This document shows positions 1 through 5,405 of a DNA stretch of 9,804 nt, piece by piece. Source of the stretch: JAHEEL01 sp964195545 (lineage in GTDB: Bacteria > Actinomycetota > Acidimicrobiia > Spongiisociales > UBA5794); contig CAXMQQ010000062.1 in assembly GCA_964195545.1 (NCBI GenBank), positions 1 through 9,804 of the forward strand, written 5' to 3'. Position numbers and translations under genes: made by a program. The notes under the pieces were generated by a model that saw only the letters and a program-made list of their open reading frames with translations, was not told where the DNA came from and ran no database searches. Numbering within the stretch: the stretch's first letter is position 1; every line of letters begins with the position of its first letter.

Positions 1-429
1 GTCGGGCATGTCGTAGTCGTTGTCGCGCATGCACACGGCGAAAGCGAGGAGCTCGTCCTCGCGTCCGGTGAGGTCCTCCGCACTCAGACCGAATGTCACA
101 CCCTCGAGGAATCCTTGGCAGACATCGAAAGCCGAGTGGACGGCCGCCATGTCGAGTGTCTCCGCAGCGATGCCGTGGGGAGTCGGAGGTACCAGGTTTC
201 CTTCCGCATCAACGCCCGGGTCGTCGACATTGAGTCCCTCATCTCGCAGGCACGCAGTGAACGCCAGAACGGATTCCTCACCCACGATCGATCCGTCGTC
301 GCTCTGCATCTGAATGTCGCCGGCGTCGGTATCGAGCGAAGCGATATCAGTGTTCGCGGTTCCGCCGCTGCACGCAGCAGCAACCAGACCGAACGAGAGC
401 AGCAGGGGAAGAATGGTTGTGCGTCTCAT
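1..429 (-). CDS. Putative exported lipoprotein with repeated CMRD-like segments (3' end beyond window)
   Basis: The frame starts with ATG at 429 and stays open for 143 codons to the window edge, so the C-terminus is missing. Residues 1-20 form a lipoprotein signal peptide: MRR, a hydrophobic stretch (ILPLLLSFGLVAAA) and the lipobox VAAAC with the lipidation Cys at 20. The mature part is acidic and carries two related segments, VLAFTACLRDEGLNVDDP (about 54-71) and LLAFAVCMRDNDYDMPD (about 127-143), with Cys60 and Cys133 at matching positions; Cys104 lies between. From general knowledge, such 'A-x-C-M-R-D-x-G' segments recur in uncharacterised actinobacterial lipoproteins, often beside HlyD-like adaptors and ABC exporters; no such neighbour is visible here. 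It is divergent from the copCD operon. A weak GGAC lies upstream of the start. The function is unknown. The call rests on the signal peptide, the lipobox and the repeated segments. Confidence 0.85.
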   Translation of the reverse strand, partial: MRRTTILPLLLSFGLVAAACSGGTANTDIASLDTDAGDIQMQSDDGSIVGEESVLAFTACLRDEGLNVDDPGVDAEGNLVPPTPHGIAAETLDMAAVHSAFDVCQGFLEGVTFGLSAEDLTGREDELLAFAVCMRDNDYDMPD

Positions 430-820
430 CGATTGCGTCCGTTCGATTGGGAGCGAATTGCTGCTCGGTCCCGAGATGCCGTGCCGTACTCAGTTCAAAC
501 CGGTCCGGGCTTCTCCACGTCTTGTTGTCTGGACTTCGTGGAGTGAGAATGAGCCATGTCCCGAGACGTGACCGACTCGGACCGGTTCACCTGATCGAAT
601 CGGTGGACCCAGCGGAAAAGGTCAGACTACCTGGTGAGGTGTCGTAGGGTGCCAGACCATGGACACCAACTCAGACCTAGGTACGGTCTGACGCCAGTTC
701 ACGGTAACCCCGCGAATTGGCATCGAGAAGTGTGTGCACGTCACCGACGTGATCTGCAGCATTCGCACCGGCGATAACCCTGTTGGACAGACACATCGCC
801 GCACCAAGGAGACGAGCACA
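430..820. promoter_or_regulatory. Divergent intergenic region upstream of the copCD operon
   Basis: These 391 bases lie between two divergent genes and hold no convincing gene. A 32-codon frame at 549-647 has a GGAG nearby but no recognisable features. Several inverted repeats are visible. Positions 571-579 pair with 596-604 with one mismatch. Positions 671-677 (TCAGACC) pair perfectly with 685-691 (GGTCTGA). Positions 737-742 (CACGTC) pair perfectly with 746-751 (GACGTG). CAGAC also occurs at 623-627 and 653-657. These are candidate operators for copper-dependent control of copCD. No confident -35/-10 pair could be assigned. Confidence 0.4.
671..691. repeat. Perfect 7-bp inverted repeat TCAGACC-N7-GGTCTGA, candidate operator
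   Basis: The arms at 671-677 and 685-691 are exact reverse complements around a 7-base centre. The half-site resembles the CAGAC occurrences at 623 and 653, so one motif recurs within about 70 bases. It lies about 130 bases before the copCD start and has no following T-run, which favours a protein-binding site over a terminator. The binding protein is not known. Confidence 0.4.
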
Positions 821-2302
821 GTGGCCAGATCTTCTGTAATGGCGCGGGTTGTAGGCGCGTTCCTTCTCGTTGTTGCCGTGCTCATGGTTGGAGCATTGCC
901 CGCGCTGGCTCACGCGGAACTCGTGACTTCAACACCCGCCGAAGGGTCCACAGTGGTGGGAACCCCCGAGGCCATTGTGCTGGAATTCTCCGCGCCGACG
1001 GAGCCTGCAGGCGAACCGATCAAACTTGTCGACGAGGCCGGGCAGGAGCTTCAGGCGACGGTCGTTCAGGTATCGGAGACGGTTATCGAGATCCGTCCCG
1101 ATGAAGAGCTCGCAGCCGGCAGCCACGGAGTCGTATGGTCTGTCAAGGCGGGTGACCAGCACCCTCGCACGGGGGTCGTAACGTTCGGTGTCATTGAACA
1201 GCCTGCGTCCGCGGTCGCTGATGCACCTGACGACCCGTTGGCGCCCACAGATCAAGCCTCAGACGATCCGTCTGCAAGCGAGCCAACGGTCGCCCCGATT
1301 GAGATTGAGAGCACCCGATCGGTAGTCGGCGAACTGCTCGGGCCGATCGGACGATGGGTTGCATTATTGGGCACACTCATTGGCATCGGTTCGCTCGCAT
1401 TCGCGGCGACCGCTCTCACCGGCAGCCGGAGGGAGGTTCGCAACGCCGCCTTCTGGGTTCGCCGTTCGGGTATAGCAGTAGTGATTGGCACAGTGCTCGA
1501 GGTGGCTGCGGCCGTCATGGTGATCAACGGTTCCGCGTTCGCAGCGCTCTGGCCACCAAACGCCTTGGAGATCATCTGGAGCACGTTTGGTATCGCCGTG
1601 CTGCTCCGTCTTGTCGGCGGCATCGCCATGACCACTGGGATGGGGTTGATCCACATCGTCGATCTCGACGCGTCGCCGCGGCCGGGCGATCAGACCTACC
1701 GGCCGAACTCGGACCTGCAGACTCTCGAGATGCCGAGGGTCGTGGAAACCTACCGGTTGGACCTCAGCCACAGCGTGGTAGCGGTGCTGGGAACCGCCGC
1801 CGTGATGATCAGCTACCTCTTCGACGGACACACGGTCACTGCTTCACCCGGCTTCATCGTCAAGCTGTCCGACCTCGTTCACGTCGCCGGTGCGGGCGTG
1901 TGGGTCGGTGGCGTACTCATGCTCTCGTGGGTACTCACGGGACGGCATCGCAGGGGCGTACCCCTGCAGGCTGGTGAACTTGCTGTTCGCTTCTCTCGCG
2001 TCGCCGGCGTGTCGCTCGGTGCCGTAGGTGTTGCCGGCCTCATATTGACCTGGGCGATCCTCGACACACCATCCGAGCTCGTCTCGACGCCGTGGGGCAG
2101 GCTTCTCATTCTCAAAGTCGCTGCAGTTGCGGTCGCCGCATCGATCGGGGCGTACAATCATCGTTACGTTGTACCAAGACTTGAGCTGGATGTCGGAGAC
2201 ACAATGGCCGGTGACGAGCTTCGAAGAACCGTACGGATTGAAGGTGTCGTGCTGATCAGTGTTGTCGTTGCGACGGCCATCCTGGTGGGGTTGTCATCGT
2301 GA
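821..2302 (+). CDS. CopC-CopD fusion copper resistance/uptake protein
   Basis: This 493-residue protein joins a CopC copper-binding domain to a CopD membrane domain, as in YcnJ-type proteins. The GTG at 821 is chosen because AAGGAG (806-811) sits 9 bases before it and a signal peptide follows directly; the ATG at 734 would add 29 residues with no secretory character. Residues 1-30 are the signal peptide, ending ALPALA. The mature protein would begin at His31 (HAELVTSTPAEGS), the usual CopC N-terminal Cu(II) ligand. Asp112 and His114 in GDQHPRTGVVTFGV match the other conserved CopC ligands. An acidic Asp/Pro/Ser linker (about 128-160) leads to a CopD domain with about eight hydrophobic segments and the motif DLVHVAGAGVWVGG (Asp351, His354, Trp361). 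CopC binds copper outside the membrane and CopD is thought to move it across; whether the net role is uptake or resistance cannot be read from sequence. It overlaps the next gene by 4 bases. Confidence 0.95.
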   Translation: MARSSVMARVVGAFLLVVAVLMVGALPALAHAELVTSTPAEGSTVVGTPEAIVLEFSAPTEPAGEPIKLVDEAGQELQATVVQVSETVIEIRPDEELAAGSHGVVWSVKAGDQHPRTGVVTFGVIEQPASAVADAPDDPLAPTDQASDDPSASEPTVAPIEIESTRSVVGELLGPIGRWVALLGTLIGIGSLAFAATALTGSRREVRNAAFWVRRSGIAVVIGTVLEVAAAVMVINGSAFAALWPPNALEIIWSTFGIAVLLRLVGGIAMTTGMGLIHIVDLDASPRPGDQTYRPNSDLQTLEMPRVVETYRLDLSHSVVAVLGTAAVMISYLFDGHTVTASPGFIVKLSDLVHVAGAGVWVGGVLMLSWVLTGRHRRGVPLQAGELAVRFSRVAGVSLGAVGVAGLILTWAILDTPSELVSTPWGRLLILKVAAVAVAASIGAYNHRYVVPRLELDVGDTMAGDELRRTVRIEGVVLISVVVATAILVGLSS

Positions 2303-2730
2303 AGTCCCGGGTGATGTGGATTCTCGGGATCGGGGCCGTCGTCGTCGTTGTGCTCATCGTCGTGGTGGGCGGCGGCTCGGCGCCCCAAGATCCGATGACG
2401 GGGAGCAGCGAGTTCGGCATTCCCGTGCAGGATCCGGTCCTTGTGGCCGAGGGCGACGTCTTGTACCAGGCGAATTGTGGGGCTTGTCACGGTTCCGATC
2501 TGCGGGGAACTGATATCGGGCCGTCACATCTGTCGGTCGTGTACAACCCAGATCATCACGGTGATGCGGCATTCGTCCTGGCGGCGCTCAACGGCGTGCG
2601 CTCTCACCACTGGAACTTCGGGGACATGGCTCCAGTTCCGGGCCTATCACAGGACGACATGGATCGGATCGTCGCGTTCGTCAGGGAGACCCAACGCATC
2701 GAGGGGTTCGAGCCGTATCCACCCGGGTAG
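2299..2730 (+). CDS. Membrane-anchored c-type cytochrome
   Basis: This 143-residue protein has an N-terminal membrane anchor (about 6-24, very Val-rich) and one mono-haem cytochrome c domain. The haem-binding motif is CGACH (Cys60, Cys63, His64). Met110 in HHWNFGDMAPVPGL is the likely second axial ligand, and the C-terminal helix DDMDRIVAFVRETQRI is typical of the small cytochrome c/CBB3 fold. The GTG start overlaps the copCD stop (GTGA, 2299-2302), and GGTGGGG just upstream may serve as a ribosome site, so translation is probably coupled to copCD. Extra His residues (86, 87, 103, 104) surround the domain. The gene lies in a copper operon, so a link to copper redox chemistry or delivery to copper oxidases is plausible. 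That link is inference; the haem protein assignment itself is firm. Confidence 0.93.
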   Translation: MKSRVMWILGIGAVVVVVLIVVVGGGSAPQDPMTGSSEFGIPVQDPVLVAEGDVLYQANCGACHGSDLRGTDIGPSHLSVVYNPDHHGDAAFVLAALNGVRSHHWNFGDMAPVPGLSQDDMDRIVAFVRETQRIEGFEPYPPG

Positions 2731-2756
2731 ATTCCGCCCACCACCACGACCGCCCG

Positions 2757-2785
2757 CCAACGACCAACGGGACCACCGTCGTTGG
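2757..2785. terminator. Hairpin between convergent genes, possible bidirectional terminator
   Basis: CCAACGAC (2757-2764) pairs perfectly with GTCGTTGG (2778-2785) around a 13-base loop. It sits in the 70-base gap between the cytochrome c stop and the histidine kinase stop, where both transcripts must end. No T-run follows on either strand, so it would be an atypical terminator of the kind common in high-GC bacteria. Confidence 0.45.
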
Positions 2786-2800
2786 TTCAGATAGACCGCT

Positions 2801-3916
2801 CTACGAGGCTGACGCCATCCGCGGTAGTGTCACAACGAAGCGCGAACCCGTACCCGGACCGTTGGACTGGGCGATGATCTCGCCGTCGTGGCGACGGATG
2901 AGGCTTCGTGCCACCGTCAGGCCCACACCGGTTCCGCCGGGAAGGTCCGGGTCGACGCGCTGGAAGCGGTCGAAGATCCGCTCGAGGTCTTCAGCAGCGA
3001 GACCCTTGCCGGTGTCGGCTACGGTCGCTACTGCCATCGCGCCGTGTTGTTCCACCGTCACCGTCACCTTGCCGCCCGGTTCCGTGTAGGTGATGGCGTT
3101 GCCGACGATGTTCGTGAATACCTGTGTGAGTCGATCCGCGTCTCCGATCATCGGGACCGGCCTTTCTGCTCCGAGTTCGAGTTCGATGCTCTTCTCAATG
3201 AACAGCGGCCTCAACCGCGCGGCCGCTTCTGCGGCGACAATGGCCAGGTCGATCTCGTCTGTGCGCAAGTCGAGAGCCCCCTCTTCAGCACGCGACAGCA
3301 TGCTGAGATCGGACGCCAGGCGCTTCAGGCGGGCGGCTTCTCTCGCCGTCGCCGCGAACACCTCATCGGTCGGCTCGAAGACGCCGTCGAGGAGGCCCTC
3401 CATGTAGCCCTCGATCGTCGTGAGCGGCGTGCGAAGTTCGTGAGCGACTTCATTGATGAGCTCAATCCTCCGCTGCTCCGTACTCTCGAGAGACGCAGCC
3501 AACGTGTTGACGTCGCGTGCCAAGACAGCGAGTTCGGTCTCTCCCGGCACGGTGACGCGCTCGTGATAGTTGCCGCCAGCGAGATTGCGTGCGGCCTTGC
3601 TGATCTGCTCGATGGGATCGGCGAGACGCTTTGCCGCGAAGATGCTCGCGGCGATCGCCGTGAACACACTGACAGCGAGAGCGACGGCAATTGCCGATCG
3701 GAATGAGTCATTGAGTGACGCCTGGAGTTGGCTCATCATCGACCCTGTGTCCGCACCCATCATGCCGCCGCCCACTCCCATATTCTCGACATGTGAATTG
3801 AAGAACCGATGCGTCAACGGCTCCGCAATGACCACGACGACAAGGACACTGACGAGGACGGCGGCGACATGCGAGACCACGAGACGTCCCCGTATGCTGG
3901 CGAAGAACCGGGTCAT
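2801..3916 (-). CDS. Two-component sensor histidine kinase with Met/His-rich sensor loop
   Basis: This 371-residue membrane kinase has TM1 at about 14-31, an external loop of about 42 residues (32-73), TM2 at about 74-95 and a HAMP linker at about 96-148. The HisKA domain carries the phospho-acceptor His159 in VAHELRTPLTTIEGY. The HATPase domain follows, with the N-box FTNIVGNAITY (Asn269, Asn273), G1 box DTGKGL (301-306), F-box FDRF and G2 box GGTGVGL. All catalytic motifs are intact. The loop holds His36, His42 and Met46, 52, 53, 60 and 61 (ENMGVGGGMMGADTGSMM), a composition suited to binding Cu(I) or Ag(I). The ATG at 3916 overlaps the response regulator stop (ATGA, 3913-3916), so the two are a cognate, translationally coupled pair. 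Metal sensing is inferred from loop composition and neighbours; other signals remain possible. Confidence 0.95.
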   Translation of the reverse strand: MTRFFASIRGRLVVSHVAAVLVSVLVVVVIAEPLTHRFFNSHVENMGVGGGMMGADTGSMMSQLQASLNDSFRSAIAVALAVSVFTAIAASIFAAKRLADPIEQISKAARNLAGGNYHERVTVPGETELAVLARDVNTLAASLESTEQRRIELINEVAHELRTPLTTIEGYMEGLLDGVFEPTDEVFAATAREAARLKRLASDLSMLSRAEEGALDLRTDEIDLAIVAAEAAARLRPLFIEKSIELELGAERPVPMIGDADRLTQVFTNIVGNAITYTEPGGKVTVTVEQHGAMAVATVADTGKGLAAEDLERIFDRFQRVDPDLPGGTGVGLTVARSLIRRHDGEIIAQSNGPGTGSRFVVTLPRMASAS

Positions 3917-4605
3917 CTCGGTTCTGCGATCATCTTGTAGCCAACTCCGCGGACGGTCGCGATGTAGCGGGGGTTCGCCGGATCATCATCAAGCAATCTC
4001 CGGATATTCGAGACGTGAACGTCGACGACTCTGTCCACGCCGATAAAGTCCCAACCCCAGACTTGCTCCATCAAGTGCTCTCGTGTCATGACACGACCGG
4101 AAGCCGCGGCGAGAGCGCGAAGAAGGTCGAATTCGAGAGTCGTGAATTCCACCAACTCATCATCGAGGCGGACCTCTCGCCGGGCTGGATCGACCGTCAG
4201 TCCGTCGAAGTGAAACGGGTGCTCGTCTTCTGTCTCGGCGCGACCTCGACGGAGCACAGCTCTGATCCTGGCGACGAGTTCGCGAGGACTGAACGGTTTG
4301 GTGACATAATCGTCGGCACCGACAGTAAGGCCGACCACCCGATCGATCTCCTCAGCTCGAGCCGTCAACATGATGACAGGCACCGACGACGCCGTACGGA
4401 GCTGTCGGAGGACTTCGAAGCCATCCACCATCGGGAGCCCTACGTCGAGAAGGACAAGATCTGGGGCCTCGCGGCGAGCCAGATCGAGGGCACGTTCACC
4501 ATCGACCGCTTCGATCACAATGAAGCCCTCGGCCTTGAGGTAGGCCGAGAGCATGTCGCGAAGGTCGCGCTCGTCGTCGGCGAGGAGGATCCGGAGTTTG
4601 GGCAT
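3913..4605 (-). CDS. OmpR/PhoB-family response regulator
   Basis: This 230-residue regulator begins MPKLRILLADDERDL. The receiver domain (about 4-115) has the acidic pair Asp10/Asp11, phospho-acceptor Asp54 (VLLDVGLP), Thr81 (MLTA) and Lys103 (VTKPFSP), all intact. The C-terminal winged-helix domain (about 135-228) ends in RRLLDDDPANPRYIATVRGVGYKM, typical of OmpR/PhoB DNA-binding proteins. The frame remains open upstream to 4875, but that part only reads the neighbouring repeat array out of frame. The ATG at 4605, with AGGTG (4618-4614) 8 bases before it, gives a normal family length. It is coupled by a 4-base overlap to the histidine kinase. A long palindrome lies in its leader, leaving 27 bases before the start codon. 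Likely targets are its own cluster and perhaps copCD (inference). Confidence 0.96.
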   Translation of the reverse strand: MPKLRILLADDERDLRDMLSAYLKAEGFIVIEAVDGERALDLARREAPDLVLLDVGLPMVDGFEVLRQLRTASSVPVIMLTARAEEIDRVVGLTVGADDYVTKPFSPRELVARIRAVLRRGRAETEDEHPFHFDGLTVDPARREVRLDDELVEFTTLEFDLLRALAAASGRVMTREHLMEQVWGWDFIGVDRVVDVHVSNIRRLLDDDPANPRYIATVRGVGYKMIAEPR

Positions 4606-4632
4606 CGTTCTCACACCTGTCTCGATGGAATA

Positions 4633-4668
4633 GAAGGTAGCGGGGACCCGCGGGTCCCCGCTACCTTC
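4633..4668 (-). terminator. Perfect 36-bp palindrome in the response regulator leader, terminator or attenuator
   Basis: Positions 4633-4650 are the exact reverse complement of 4651-4668; in RNA this gives a GC-rich stem of about 16-17 bp with a tiny loop. Read on the minus strand it follows the Met-repeat protein stop (4703) and precedes the response regulator start (4605). The downstream bases CTATTCC form only a weak U-tract. It could partly terminate transcription after the first two genes, protect mRNA 3' ends, or bind a protein as DNA. The symmetry is certain; the role is inferred. Confidence 0.65.
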
Positions 4669-4702
4669 GGAGAGGGATGGCTTTGCCGATGATGCGGCCG
4701 GG

Positions 4703-5125
4703 CTACCCGTTCGTGCCGAAGCCGCCGGTGCCGGACCCATCCATGTGGCCGTCCATGTCGGACCCGTCCATGAACCCGCCCATGTCGGACCCGCCCATGA
4801 ACCCACCGATGTCGGACCCGCCCATGAACCCGCCGATGTCGGACCCGTCCATGAAGTCACCCATGCCAGATCCATGCGTCTCGGGTCCGAGCAACTGCAT
4901 CTCCCTCACCATTTCCGGGAAGCGATCTCCGAGAGCACCCTCCATGTGGTTGACCATCGCTGGCCACTGGTCACCCATCTCGATCGCCATCTGCGACCAG
5001 TGATCGAGTTCCACGGCACTCTCGGACGCCGGCGCCTCGGGCGCTGCCTGGGAGGCGAACGCGAACGCCGTACCGGTGAACAGCACGGCGGCTGCCGTGC
5101 CCGCCAGGATGAGTTGTCTCCACAT
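4703..5125 (-). CDS. Exported protein with six Met/Gly/Asp-rich 9-residue repeats, putative metal binder
   Basis: This 140-residue protein starts at ATG 5125 with AAGGGAG (5138-5132) 6 bases before it. Residues 1-25 are a signal peptide (MWRQLILAGTAAAVLF, cleavage near FAFA-SQA). A middle segment (about 40-80) is amphipathic and holds many Met, Trp and His residues, including DHWSQMAIEM, MVNHMEG and MVREMQLL. Residues 85-138 are six tandem 9-residue units with the pattern G-S-D-[IM]-G-G-F-M-[GD]. Spaced Met, with Asp and one His, suggests low-affinity Cu(I)/Ag(I) binding outside the membrane, as in Met-rich copper proteins. I recognise no named family. The start overlaps the SHOCT gene stop by one base (TGATG), and the response regulator and kinase follow, so it probably belongs to the output or sensing arm of that system. 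The coding call is firm; metal binding is inferred from composition. Confidence 0.85.
   Translation of the reverse strand: MWRQLILAGTAAAVLFTGTAFAFASQAAPEAPASESAVELDHWSQMAIEMGDQWPAMVNHMEGALGDRFPEMVREMQLLGPETHGSGMGDFMDGSDIGGFMGGSDIGGFMGGSDMGGFMDGSDMDGHMDGSGTGGFGTNG
4712..4873 (-). repeat. Six tandem 27-bp coding repeats
   Basis: Six units of exactly 27 bases encode residues 85-138 of the exported Met-rich protein. The middle four are the most alike (GSDIGGFMG twice, GSDMGGFMD, GSDMDGHMD), and the outer two have diverged. The unit length is a multiple of three, so gain or loss of units would keep the frame. The array is also open in other frames, which produces spurious long reading frames here. 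Confidence 0.9.
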
Positions 5126-5343
5126 CAGATGCTCCCTTCGATGATCGACCTGCGATTGCGGTATTCCTCACTATCGATCTCGCCGCGTGCGAAGCGATCT
5201 GCGAGTTCGGCCAGCCCTTTCGTCCCGCTCGCTCCGGCGGGCTCCAGTCGTGCCGCTGCTGCGATCAGCCACACAGCGAGGGCGACAAACCCGATCATGA
5301 AGACAAGCCCCACTGGGGCCCACCATCCGTATCCGTACATCAT
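5125..5343 (-). CDS. Small membrane protein with C-terminal SHOCT domain
   Basis: This 72-residue protein has one membrane segment (about 9-31) after an aromatic N-terminus (MMYGYGWWAP). A short linker leads to a SHOCT domain at about 43-69 (GLAELADRFARGEIDSEEY), the common 'L-x-x-R-x-A-x-G-E-I-x-x-E-E-Y' pattern. The start is the first of two ATG codons, with AAAGGA 8 bases upstream. It is the first gene of the minus-strand cluster and overlaps the next start by one base (TGATG), so the two are probably co-translated. SHOCT domains occur at the ends of many small bacterial membrane proteins and are thought to mediate oligomerisation; no enzymatic role is expected. Membrane-SHOCT proteins often lie near metal-resistance genes (general knowledge). 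Confidence 0.87.
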   Translation of the reverse strand: MMYGYGWWAPVGLVFMIGFVALAVWLIAAAARLEPAGASGTKGLAELADRFARGEIDSEEYRNRRSIIEGSI

Positions 5344-5372
5344 GTCGCTAATCCTTTCGGTAGGACTCGTTC

Positions 5373-5405
5373 ATTACCTGCGGTAGTCAACCGGGTCAGT
5401 GTCAA
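5373..5405 (-). promoter_or_regulatory. Candidate promoter/operator of the SHOCT-Met-repeat-two-component cluster
   Basis: On the minus strand a TTGACA (5405-5400) and a GGTAAT (5378-5373) are separated by 21 bases, longer than a standard spacer. TGAC occurs three times within 19 bases (5404, 5398 and 5389, reading downstream), a pattern that could be direct repeats for an OmpR-type regulator. GACTACC (5388-5382) also occurs upstream of copCD. The assignment is tentative. Confidence 0.3.

Noticed and set aside
549..647. 32-codon frame upstream of copCD with a nearby GGAG
   Set aside because: No signal, domain or recognisable motif, and it overlaps the inverted-repeat region. It is probably chance.
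734..820. ATG at 734 as the copCD start
   Set aside because: It adds 29 non-secretory residues. GTG 821 has a strong ribosome site and leads directly into the signal peptide.
2888..3706. 272-codon plus-strand frame opposite the histidine kinase
   Set aside because: It is antisense to intact HisKA/HATPase motifs and has no domain or ribosome site.
4606..4875. Upstream extension of the response regulator frame with Trp/Gly/Pro/Thr-rich repeats
   Set aside because: It reads the 27-bp array and the palindrome out of frame. The ATG at 4605 with a ribosome site gives the normal family length, and the repeat protein occupies this DNA in another frame.
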